IMG/VR virus record: IMGVR_UViG_3300030090_001446
Location: 1 to 59,573 of that record
Origin: a virus
DNA length: 59,573 nucleotides
Strand: one strand, 5' to 3'
Positions 37,969 to 47,000 of this stretch are shown piece after piece (the first letter of the stretch is position 1; every line of letters starts with the position of its first letter). The translations under genes were made by a program, and so were the position numbers. The notes beneath the pieces are model-generated. The model did not search any database and was not told the origin of the DNA. It saw only the letters and a program-made list of their open reading frames with translations.

Positions 37969-40365
37969 TTATGCTAATCCACTTAAACTTATTTTTAATT
38001 CTTCAGAACCATTAATTTCATTAGGTTGATCATCTGTTCCATAAGCTGCTGCTCTAATATCTTTTACAACTTGATCTAAAATTTTACCACCTTCTTTAGC
38101 ACTACCATTTCCTAAAGCAGCTACAGTATAAGCATCAAATACATATTCATCAGGACTTACTGCTAATGTAGCTATTTGTTGTCCATCTGATACAATAGGC
38201 ATTTGAACATTATCTTCCATTCCATGTCCTTCTCCACCAATCAAACCTGAAAAATGTTTTTTCATAATGGTTTCTTGTTTTGGAGAACCTCCTCTTTTTA
38301 AATTAACAGAACCACCAGTAGCTGCTGGTGTTAATTTAAGATCAGTAAATAATGGTTCAAGCAAATCAGATTTTAGCTCTTCATTTTCTTCTAATAATTC
38401 GTCAATATCTTCTTCAGTATCAGCACCAAGAAGTTTTAAAACAAAATTTCTATTAGCTGCACTAGGACCAAATTTAGATAATACTGTAGCTAATCCTGAA
38501 GAATCTCCAGATAAACTCCTGAATGCTTGTGATACAGGAATGCTACTACCAAATCCTATTCTAATATCAGAGGATGAAGAAAGTAATGGAGCAATTTTTT
38601 CTAATGCTGAAGGCATTGGTCCTAAATCGTTACCAAACGGATCGCGACCTCTATTCATTGCTCTCCATTCATTCTTCCAGTTATGACCAAATGGATTAAG
38701 AAAAGCTCCTGCACGCGCTGCATATGCGCCTGAAGTTTTATCATCTAAATATTGTTCAACATCAAAAGTATTTTCGTCAGAATATTCATCTTCATGGCGT
38801 GATTTTGTTAAAATACCTTTTCTAACCGCTCTTGGGTCTAAATTTTGTGCGCCTCCTATGCTATCTAGCCATTTCATATATTCTTTAAATACACGCGGAC
38901 TAGATCGAACTCCACCAATAGCAGGAGTCAGATATGCATCACCTTCTGTTGCAGATTGCGTAGGTCCAACAGCAGCAGTTGGGAACAGTTTATGAAATTG
39001 AGCATTTTGATAAGCAAAAGTTGGATCACCTAACGATCCTTTTTCAGCAGGAGTTAAACCTATTTTATCATATTGAGGATGTTGAGATATATGTACAGGA
39101 CCACTTCTAGCTAGAGAGACTAATCCTCCTGATTGAGTAGCACGTACTGGTTTTTCGCGAGTTCGGTATACTACACTACCTACTAAATCTTGTTTCGTTA
39201 TTCTTATTTTCTTTCCAGACTTATCAGTAACTGTAATAAAACCTTTTGTTCTTAAGTCTTTTTGTTGCTTCTCTGTTAATGGAGGACCAGTATATTTTGG
39301 ACTTCGGGATACACCTCTTTGACCACCAACTTCATCAGGTAATTTTGCAATATTTTTACTTTTAGGTATTTTTTGTGGTGCTGTATCTGGTTGTTCAGGC
39401 TGAGAGTGTTTCTCCATAGTTGTTAATAAAGGTACTACACCTGTACCTAGTTTTCCTTTCAATTCATCTCTTATTTCTTTTTTCGATCCTCCTGAAACTG
39501 TTTTACCCAAACCTGCTCTTCCTGCTACTTGTTGGTAAAAAGGCTTTGCTCTTTCTTCTTTCTGCCTATCTCTCATTTTTCTAAGTATTTCTCTTTCTTC
39601 AGGGTCTTCCTCATCTAACCACAATGCTCCTGCAATAGGCTCATCAGGATGTCTACGCCGATGTTCTTCTCCATATCTAAGACCTTCCAAACCTGCATAT
39701 AACCAATGATCTGGGTGTTGAGAACCCCCTAAAACAGTAGTACCAAATAGTTCTTCCTCTAAAATAGGTAAACCACCTTGTAAACCTGTTCGTATAAGCC
39801 CTTGTCCTATCGCACTATTAGCTATATCACTTAATCCTTCTAGACCAGTTGCATCTACAAGAGAACCAATCGCTGCTGCTCCAAAATCATAACCTATATT
39901 TTTAATAGTCCCTACAGCGGCATCTTTTGCAAAATCTAAAAATCCACCCCAAGATTTATTTATAACAGGTACTTGTTGATTTCTAGTAACTCTATTATGC
40001 GCTTGTTTTGCCATTGCAAGTTGTTGTAAACCAGTTTTAAGCATATCATTCTGTATAGCTACTTCATTTTTTATAGCCTCCTCAAATATATTAGGCTTTG
40101 TTGCAAGTGCTGCTTTTAGAAATTCCTCTTTAAGATGCTCTGGATTCTTTCTTGCAGGTACACCTGGAGGACGCTGTGGTACACCTGAAGGACGCTGTGG
40201 CGGCATTGGTCTACTAGAAGGAGTACGTGGTACTACTCTTTGTCTAGTAGGTCGAGCAGTCATTTCTTGAACCATTCGTTTAGAAGCATCAGGACGTTGA
40301 AGCATATCTCTTACATCCATAAAGCCTTCAAAGTTTCTATCTGTTGGTCGCATAGCTATCTCCAA
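37969..40365 (-). CDS. Virion/internal protein
   Basis: 798 residues. Pro/Arg-rich N terminus, a central QSGGLVSLARSG linker, and a C-terminal domain with MKKHFSGLIGGEGHGMEDNV and AVSPDEYVFDAYTVAALGNG that I recall from other marine podoviruses without a known role. It starts inside the 3' end of 40337..40534. Confidence 0.6.
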   Translation of the reverse strand: MEIAMRPTDRNFEGFMDVRDMLQRPDASKRMVQEMTARPTRQRVVPRTPSSRPMPPQRPSGVPQRPPGVPARKNPEHLKEEFLKAALATKPNIFEEAIKNEVAIQNDMLKTGLQQLAMAKQAHNRVTRNQQVPVINKSWGGFLDFAKDAAVGTIKNIGYDFGAAAIGSLVDATGLEGLSDIANSAIGQGLIRTGLQGGLPILEEELFGTTVLGGSQHPDHWLYAGLEGLRYGEEHRRRHPDEPIAGALWLDEEDPEEREILRKMRDRQKEERAKPFYQQVAGRAGLGKTVSGGSKKEIRDELKGKLGTGVVPLLTTMEKHSQPEQPDTAPQKIPKSKNIAKLPDEVGGQRGVSRSPKYTGPPLTEKQQKDLRTKGFITVTDKSGKKIRITKQDLVGSVVYRTREKPVRATQSGGLVSLARSGPVHISQHPQYDKIGLTPAEKGSLGDPTFAYQNAQFHKLFPTAAVGPTQSATEGDAYLTPAIGGVRSSPRVFKEYMKWLDSIGGAQNLDPRAVRKGILTKSRHEDEYSDENTFDVEQYLDDKTSGAYAARAGAFLNPFGHNWKNEWRAMNRGRDPFGNDLGPMPSALEKIAPLLSSSSDIRIGFGSSIPVSQAFRSLSGDSSGLATVLSKFGPSAANRNFVLKLLGADTEEDIDELLEENEELKSDLLEPLFTDLKLTPAATGGSVNLKRGGSPKQETIMKKHFSGLIGGEGHGMEDNVQMPIVSDGQQIATLAVSPDEYVFDAYTVAALGNGSAKEGGKILDQVVKDIRAAAYGTDDQPNEINGSEELKISLSGLA

Positions 40366-40534
40366 AAGAAGTATAATTAGATTGTGGATTATTATTTATA
40401 CTAGATACATTTTGAATTGGATGAAACTTTTGTTGAATATTATATAATTCAGGTAACATAATTTGTCCTTGATTAAGATTACTAATCAAGGTGCTGTTAT
40501 TAACAAATTTAAAATATTCTTCATTAGTCATCAA
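40337..40534 (-). CDS. Unknown small late protein
   Basis: 65 residues, Asn/Gln-rich. Overlaps both neighbours by 4-29 nt. Not recognised. Confidence 0.5.
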   Translation of the reverse strand: MMTNEEYFKFVNNSTLISNLNQGQIMLPELYNIQQKFHPIQNVSSINNNPQSNYTSFGDSYATNR

Positions 40535-40812
40535 TTAAAATCTTTCCATGTTGTAGATGCAGCAGTACTTACATAACCCTTAAATTTACCACTGCTTGCA
40601 GAGTATGCAATATCTCCCCCTTTAGGACGCCCAATATTAGTTACTGTAACAACTGTATAAATATTTGTAGTAGGTGCTGCTTCTATTTCTTGATCTCGTA
40701 AATCAAGCTGATTAATTAAAGCTGCTCCCCATTTTTCTAAAGTTTGATAAACTTTTCTAGTTTCTTCTTGTGTAATATTTATAAGAAAAGGAAGATCAGG
40801 ATAACGAGCCAT
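40531..40812 (-). CDS. Unknown small late protein
   Basis: 93 residues; N-terminal helix, then a beta-rich C terminus ending with GKFKGYVSTAASTTWKDFN, a pattern seen in small phage structural proteins. Start and stop coupled to its neighbours. Confidence 0.55.
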   Translation of the reverse strand: MARYPDLPFLINITQEETRKVYQTLEKWGAALINQLDLRDQEIEAAPTTNIYTVVTVTNIGRPKGGDIAYSASSGKFKGYVSTAASTTWKDFN

Positions 40813-42653
40813 TACCTTCCTCCATCAGGTTGAAAGGCTACACGAACTGCACCCCATCTCCATTTAGCTTCAGTTGAATTAGTAGAAACTTTAATACTGG
40901 CTTGCCTTCCTCTTACTCTAAAATCTATTTTCTGTGTAGACTTAGTAATTGTAAATGGTCCTTTTGTAACTGATGCCGTACTTTCAGGATAATCTTTAGT
41001 AGTAATAGAAAATTTAATATTACCATCTGTTAAATCAAAATCAGGAATCATTTTATTTAAAAACATTAATTGATTACCATCATCAATATCAAAAGTAGCA
41101 GATTCAATAAATGAAGTTAATGCACTTCCTGATCCTGTTTGTAAATTAATTCCAACAGGTTCATTATCATAAAGGTTATTTCCACCTACAGATGCTCCTG
41201 TTGTAATTGTATTACCAAATACATATTGATCTGCAAAGGTTGTAAATAACGTAGTTCCTATAGTCCAATAATTTCCTTCTGGTGAAAAAATAACATACTT
41301 ATCACAATCACTATTAGTAGTATTATTAGAAGGATATAACCAGATGATTTCATTAAATTCTGAATTTATTCCTGCATAAACTTTATCAACTTGACTTAAA
41401 TTTAATTCATCAAATACATGCTTTCTAACGGTACAAGGAAGAACTCTAACTTGTCCATCATTGGTATAAAAATTATCATGCCCCATCCAAATAGATGCTC
41501 CTTTATAATCTACAGCAGCATGAGGAGCAAGTAATCCACAGTTTGATCCTAACTGTTGGAATTTAAATACAAAAGGAGGACCAACAAAAGACATATTCCA
41601 TAATGCATTATCAGTCCAAATATTAACTCCATTACGAGAACGTACTCCTCCAACAATTCTTGTACCGTCTGTTAAAAGATTATCTCCAGAATTAGAACTA
41701 ACTGAAGGAGTCCAATTATCTTTTCTATTTGTATCAGACCAACGAACTAATAGTGGATTATAATTTCCTGATAAATCATTTGTGCCTAAAGCAATAATAT
41801 GTCTATCATTAGGTGATACTAAAACTGAATCTACCCGTGCAGGAGAGTTAGTTACTGTAGTTAAACGTACAGGAGAAGTTGATACATCAGTATCATAAAA
41901 GAATATAGGACCATTCCTTCTATTAGCTACAACATCTTCTCCATAATTATCTAAACTCCATTGCGTAATCTGTCTAACTAATCCTGATGCTGATGCTGAT
42001 GTAGGCTCATTCCAAGCTCTTGTTTGAGATGCACATACTGTTGCTTGGAATTTAGCTGCTCCATATCCAAGACCAGGACTAGCTACTTCATTTCCTGTTG
42101 TAATTAAATAATTAAGTGTAGCATTTCCTGCTTGTGTGCTAGTAGCATCTGCTGCATCAGTAACACTAATAACATATACATTAGCATCTACAACTGAAGC
42201 AATTTCATACGTATTATTAGATAAATTAATATTACCACCTAGATTAGTACTTGCTGATGTAAAGTTTACAAAGTCACCTGCTTTTGTATTACTTCCGTTA
42301 TCTGAAACACAAACTCTAGTTGTTCCTGCTGAAGTACCAAAACAATTTGCTAATGTTACTGTAGATGCTAATGGTGTTACATCAAATAAAGTATCACCAT
42401 GAAACTCAAATAATTTTTTATCAGTTCCAAACATAGCTCGTTTGGTTTGATCATTATCTACCCAAGTCAATAAATCTCTAGCAATACCATCATAAGTATC
42501 ATCTATCTTAGTTTTATATCCTCTAAGACATTCAGGTTTTCCATCCCGAAAACGAACCCTATCTGCATTAAACCATTTTCCACTTTCAGCATATTTAGTA
42601 GATTCCTTAAATATACCTGGAGGAAAATCAAGTTTAACTAATTTAGTTGTCAT
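40812..42653 (-). CDS. Tail/stabilisation protein, beta-propeller-like
   Basis: 613 residues, beta-rich, with repeated W-containing blocks and the opening KLDFPPGIFKESTKYAESGKWFNADRVRFRDGKPE, a start I associate with podovirus tail stabilisation or gp10-like proteins that cap the portal-adaptor tube. KPECLRGYK and VLVSPNDRHIIALG support a propeller fold. Likely a tail hub part. Confidence 0.65.
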   Translation of the reverse strand: MTTKLVKLDFPPGIFKESTKYAESGKWFNADRVRFRDGKPECLRGYKTKIDDTYDGIARDLLTWVDNDQTKRAMFGTDKKLFEFHGDTLFDVTPLASTVTLANCFGTSAGTTRVCVSDNGSNTKAGDFVNFTSASTNLGGNINLSNNTYEIASVVDANVYVISVTDAADATSTQAGNATLNYLITTGNEVASPGLGYGAAKFQATVCASQTRAWNEPTSASASGLVRQITQWSLDNYGEDVVANRRNGPIFFYDTDVSTSPVRLTTVTNSPARVDSVLVSPNDRHIIALGTNDLSGNYNPLLVRWSDTNRKDNWTPSVSSNSGDNLLTDGTRIVGGVRSRNGVNIWTDNALWNMSFVGPPFVFKFQQLGSNCGLLAPHAAVDYKGASIWMGHDNFYTNDGQVRVLPCTVRKHVFDELNLSQVDKVYAGINSEFNEIIWLYPSNNTTNSDCDKYVIFSPEGNYWTIGTTLFTTFADQYVFGNTITTGASVGGNNLYDNEPVGINLQTGSGSALTSFIESATFDIDDGNQLMFLNKMIPDFDLTDGNIKFSITTKDYPESTASVTKGPFTITKSTQKIDFRVRGRQASIKVSTNSTEAKWRWGAVRVAFQPDGGR

Positions 42654-42656
42654 TTG

Positions 42657-43580
42657 CTATCTCTTAAAGTCATGTAACATTACAGCATCAATAGTAGTGG
42701 CACTTCTAGCACTATATACAAGCATATCAACTGCATTAGTTGTAGTTGTTAAAACAGGAGCAGAACCACTTACAAATTTAAATACAGTATTATAACCAAG
42801 AGTTCTATTACCAGTACCATCTTGAATAACATAAATAAGACCTGTTTGTCCTGCTGTTGCATTAGATGGTGCAGCTAAAGTTCTATTACCTCCAAGTGTA
42901 ACTAAAAAATTATTACCTACTAAAAAATCAACAGCAATAGATGCAGCGTCTGTTAATGTAGTTATAGGATTAACAGCCCTAGCAGATGTATCAATAACAA
43001 ACTGACCATCTCGTATAGTCTTTGTACCTAAAAGTGTTGTATTAACAGTTACAGATGTTCTTAAATATCGTAAATCAGCTAAAGATGTATCAGGTACATT
43101 AGTAGCACATACACCTATATCCGCACTAGCTGCTGTTCCTAAATTAAACGACTTAGTATTAACAGGTTTAACTGAAGTAGCATCACAATAAATCCATCCT
43201 ATACCACTAAAAGGAACATCATATCCATCACCAGCAGCAGTTTTAATTTTAATAATATCACTAGCAGTAGTATTAGCAGATACTGCATTATTAATTAAAT
43301 AATGTTTAGTATTACCAGGAATAACAAGTGAGATAGTATTATGCGCTCCTCCGACAGTTCCTTTAATATGTAAAATAGCAGATCGAGATTGATCATCTGA
43401 ACCATTATTTGAGGTTAAAGTAACAGAAGTAGTTGATCCTACACTGATAGTAGCTATACCTGCAATAGCTTCATCAGTTAAACTAATAACACCATCGTTT
43501 AATATTTGCCCCCAACTATTAGGATTTTCTCCATCTCCTTGTTTAGTAAGGCGTATATTAGTTGTAAATGTACTTGCCAT
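42657..43580 (-). CDS. Tail fibre/appendage protein
   Basis: 307 residues, Thr/Ser/Ala-rich beta protein. Begins MASTFTTNIRLTKQGDGENPNSWG, a common marine phage fibre start. Its C-terminal ~90 residues resemble the C terminus of the 714-residue fibre 47001..49145 (TLAxPxNATxGQTGxI...YNT...KF), so the two fibres share an end domain. Confidence 0.65.
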   Translation of the reverse strand: MASTFTTNIRLTKQGDGENPNSWGQILNDGVISLTDEAIAGIATISVGSTTSVTLTSNNGSDDQSRSAILHIKGTVGGAHNTISLVIPGNTKHYLINNAVSANTTASDIIKIKTAAGDGYDVPFSGIGWIYCDATSVKPVNTKSFNLGTAASADIGVCATNVPDTSLADLRYLRTSVTVNTTLLGTKTIRDGQFVIDTSARAVNPITTLTDAASIAVDFLVGNNFLVTLGGNRTLAAPSNATAGQTGLIYVIQDGTGNRTLGYNTVFKFVSGSAPVLTTTTNAVDMLVYSARSATTIDAVMLHDFKR

Positions 43581-43591
43581 TCTTAAATTCC

Positions 43592-43972
43592 TTATAAAGA
43601 GTTCTGTTTTGGTGTAGCAGGGATTCCCTTAACAATAATGTATCCTACAAGCATATCATTAATAGAAGATTTTACTTTTAAAACAGTATTTGTTATTTTT
43701 CTATGATCCTTATAACTACTAATAATTTCTGATACTTTAAATTTCATAGGAGGAAAAATTTTTATACAATCTTGATTAATTTTTTTCTCTACAATTTTAC
43801 CAGCAAAAGATTCTTGACTTTTAGAATCTGCCAAAACCAAATCCATTATATCTTTTTCTTGTTTACAAACAAAGAATGCTGCTACTTCATCTCCTATAGA
43901 CCATGTTTCTTCAGCATTTGCATAAATAGGTAATAAAATAAAACTTATTAAAAAAAATACTTTATATAACAT
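43592..43972 (-). CDS. Putative secreted protein
   Basis: 126 residues with a signal peptide (hydrophobic 5-15, cleavage near ANA-EE). The mature part is beta/alpha with one Cys pair. Function unknown. It lies between fibre genes, which is unusual for an exported protein. Confidence 0.6.
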   Translation of the reverse strand: MLYKVFFLISFILLPIYANAEETWSIGDEVAAFFVCKQEKDIMDLVLADSKSQESFAGKIVEKKINQDCIKIFPPMKFKVSEIISSYKDHRKITNTVLKVKSSINDMLVGYIIVKGIPATPKQNSL

Positions 43973-44511
43973 TATTCAAGTTCTCTTGGATTACGAGGCC
44001 AATCATTAAATTCTGCTATTTTTCCGTCTTCTGTAGAAATTGTCATAGCTTCCAAACCAGCAACGTCTCCTTTACTATCTATAGCAGTTTCTAAAGCTTT
44101 AGCTTTGACTCTAAGATCATCTCTCCATTTAGCAAAGTCTGATGGTTGGGCAGTACCATTATCTTGCTCCCTAATTATAATCCAGTCAGTTTGTTCTAAA
44201 TAATTTTTAAGAACATTATTAACATGAATTTTCATTGTATTTTTAATATCAGAAATATTTCTAGCAATTTTTGTTCTTGTAATAACAACTTTATTTTCTT
44301 GAATATCAGGAGTAGATTCAACAGTATAATAAAACATATTATCAATTAAAGAACCTGAATATTCATAAGGTAAAATTCCTATTTCTTTACGTTGATTATC
44401 TGACCAAGCCGAACTAAAAATTGCTTTAGAATATTGAACATCATTTATTACAATTGATTTTGGATGTTTAATAGTCTGTACAATTTTATTATCTATAATT
44501 CTTGCCCACAT
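43972..44511 (-). CDS. Fibre-associated/assembly protein, tentative
   Basis: 179 residues. The C-terminal half, LEQTDWIIIREQDNGTAQPSDFAKWRDDLR, resembles fibre chaperone or fibre-tip proteins (TDW...R-E-T-G-x-P-x-D-x-x-W-R). Next to the fibre gene 44521..46998. Confidence 0.55.
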   Translation of the reverse strand: MWARIIDNKIVQTIKHPKSIVINDVQYSKAIFSSAWSDNQRKEIGILPYEYSGSLIDNMFYYTVESTPDIQENKVVITRTKIARNISDIKNTMKIHVNNVLKNYLEQTDWIIIREQDNGTAQPSDFAKWRDDLRVKAKALETAIDSKGDVAGLEAMTISTEDGKIAEFNDWPRNPRELE

Positions 44512-44520
44512 ACTTTACTC

Positions 44521-46998
44521 CTATCTACCGTAAATTGGTGGTAGTGTTCCATTCCCACCTATATCTGCCATAGCTAAATAAATCACAGTACTTTGATTAT
44601 TACCACTAGAATTTAATCTAGGTTTAAAACCATCTGCCAAATAATCTACATCAAAACTACCACTGCCACCCATTGTTCCATTACTATCAACTAGCATCCA
44701 ATTAACAAAAGGATTTCCACTATTAGTTGAATTAGTATTATTATCTAGTATTGGCCACTGAGCAGTGGAGTCTATATTTTTCCATATAATGGTAGCAGGA
44801 GTAAATCCTAATGCAACATAAGGACCATTAGCATTAGAATTACCTTCATAAACTCCTACTTTACATACACCTGCTATAGAAGCAAAGCAGTATGCAATCA
44901 TATTATCACCAGATTTATTTGTAGCATTATTTGATCCTACACTTAATACTGAAGTATTAGGAGCAGTTGAGTTAAACATAGTAGAACCACTAGAGTTTGA
45001 TTCAGCAACATCATCTATTAGTAAAAAATGATCATCACTAGATAAATGATTACAGTACACAACCCAATTATCTGTAGTACTACGATTTTTATAAAAAACA
45101 AGTTCAGGTGCAACTGATAAACCATGACCTACCGTAGCATTTGAGCCGCTACCTTCCCAAGAAACTATACTAAAGTTACCTGCCGCAGATACACTTACAG
45201 TTGAAGCAATCCTAGAACCAGAGGCTCCAATAGATGTTGTACCATTTTGTCCTAACCATTGATAAGCAGCAAAAGTAGCAGTGTTTGTATTTATTTCGGA
45301 TAATGCTCCTACGCTAAAACCATCTGATCCAAAAGCTGTTAGACCAGTGCTTTCTGTTTGTTCATCAGCGTCACCTGTATTTGCAGGTAAGTTAAAACTT
45401 AATTGTTTTGTTGTTCCTCTAATGGCATCATAAACTCCCCAATCATCAGGAGAAGCAGAAGTCTTACTTTTAATTGCTACTAAATCAGGTTGAAATCCTG
45501 TTCCTGTGATATTGTTAGTACTTCCATTACCAGTATATCCAACAACATTAAAAAAATCTATTCCTTGGTTAGCAGGAGTACCTAATTTTGAAGAACTAAG
45601 AGTTTTATTTCCTGTTCCAATTGTATTTGGAAATTTACCTTCTTCAAAATGCATAGTAATATTATAATTACTTTCTCTAGCTATAAAAGCATAATATGTT
45701 AAATTTGCTACAGTTGAAACTGCACTGCCTTGAGCTACATTATCTTTTAAAAATGTAATTTCATTATCATCTGCATTATATCTAACTGTTACTACAGAAT
45801 TAGTTGTAAGAGCATCTCCTTGTGAACTTGTAGTTGCTCCGCTAGAAAGAACTACTACTTTATTTCCATCTTCTTTATAACCATAAGCTGCATTATAAGG
45901 AGAAGATGACCCATTAATAACATTATTTGATGCACTACTTGCAGAAGCTATTAAATTATCATAACAACAAATTCCTACTACTCCATCCCCATTATTAAAT
46001 GTAGCTTGAAATTCTGTTGTGCCTGTAGTTGCTAAAGGTAATGTTGAAAAAATTCCCCCGTCATCTCCACCACTGCCTGTAACTGTTAAATTACCATTAC
46101 TAAAAGCAATTGTTGAACTATCTCCACCTGATTGTTTAAGAACATCCATAATAGCATAAACTTTACTAGGTGTATTTGTTGATTGATTTCCTGCTGCCAT
46201 ATTTTCAGGAGTAAGATCATTATCATTATCACTAATATCTAAACCTAAATTTGCTGCATTTGTTCCAGTGCTATCTGTAAAATCTAAACAAAATGAATTA
46301 CCTCCAGCAGAAGTAGCTAAAGTACCTATATCTGCATCAGCTTTAGGAACAAACTGAGAACCATTAGTTCCAAAAGTAAAAGCATCCACAAAATCTGTAA
46401 TAGCTACATCACTATCTTGAATAGATTGACCATCTAACATGACGGGTTGGGCTATATATCCAGGGAAAGAATTTCCTCCAGCATTGCCGCCAACTTCTTG
46501 TACAGTTGTATTAGTAAAACTTGATCCAAAAGATGATCTTTCATCTCTGATATTTTCTGTTATTTCAATTCCATTGACAAAAAGTTTTCCTTTAGCTGAA
46601 CTGCTTTGTCCTAAATCATAACTGGCCAGAATATGATACCAACCTACATCTCTAAAAGCCATCTTTGGAATAAAAGATTTGCCATTACAATACATATACA
46701 AATCCATTTCAATTTCATTATTTTGATAACTAAAAAATAAACCAGTTTGATTATTCCCACTTGAAGAAGATGATTCTCCTAAATATAATAAACCTTGATT
46801 TGATGAAAGAGGTATCTTACATAGTTGAAACCAACATGCCATTATACATTTTGTTGAACTATGTGAACTAGTATTTCTTTCCATCAATTCATTACTTCCG
46901 TCGAAATGCACAGAATTAGGTACTAATGAATCATTAAAACCACTACCAGCAGAAGCTGCTGCTGCCGCACCAAAAAGCAAACTATTAGAAAATACCAT
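44521..46998 (-). CDS. Large tail fibre / adhesin (LamG- and SPRY-like)
   Basis: 825 residues. About 25-230: LamG-type concanavalin fold (SVHFDGSNELMERNT, GWYHILASYDLG, KLFVNGIEI). About 290-450: SPRY-like part (VGICCYDN, YGYKEDGNKVVV, NEITFLKDN). Then repeated fibre modules (GFQPDLVAIK, ATFAAYQWLGQ, WEGSGSNATVGHGLSVAPELVFYK). A sugar-binding receptor-recognition role is likely. Ser/Gly/Asn-rich. Confidence 0.75.
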   Translation of the reverse strand: MVFSNSLLFGAAAAASAGSGFNDSLVPNSVHFDGSNELMERNTSSHSSTKCIMACWFQLCKIPLSSNQGLLYLGESSSSSGNNQTGLFFSYQNNEIEMDLYMYCNGKSFIPKMAFRDVGWYHILASYDLGQSSSAKGKLFVNGIEITENIRDERSSFGSSFTNTTVQEVGGNAGGNSFPGYIAQPVMLDGQSIQDSDVAITDFVDAFTFGTNGSQFVPKADADIGTLATSAGGNSFCLDFTDSTGTNAANLGLDISDNDNDLTPENMAAGNQSTNTPSKVYAIMDVLKQSGGDSSTIAFSNGNLTVTGSGGDDGGIFSTLPLATTGTTEFQATFNNGDGVVGICCYDNLIASASSASNNVINGSSSPYNAAYGYKEDGNKVVVLSSGATTSSQGDALTTNSVVTVRYNADDNEITFLKDNVAQGSAVSTVANLTYYAFIARESNYNITMHFEEGKFPNTIGTGNKTLSSSKLGTPANQGIDFFNVVGYTGNGSTNNITGTGFQPDLVAIKSKTSASPDDWGVYDAIRGTTKQLSFNLPANTGDADEQTESTGLTAFGSDGFSVGALSEINTNTATFAAYQWLGQNGTTSIGASGSRIASTVSVSAAGNFSIVSWEGSGSNATVGHGLSVAPELVFYKNRSTTDNWVVYCNHLSSDDHFLLIDDVAESNSSGSTMFNSTAPNTSVLSVGSNNATNKSGDNMIAYCFASIAGVCKVGVYEGNSNANGPYVALGFTPATIIWKNIDSTAQWPILDNNTNSTNSGNPFVNWMLVDSNGTMGGSGSFDVDYLADGFKPRLNSSGNNQSTVIYLAMADIGGNGTLPPIYGR

Positions 46999-47000
46999 AT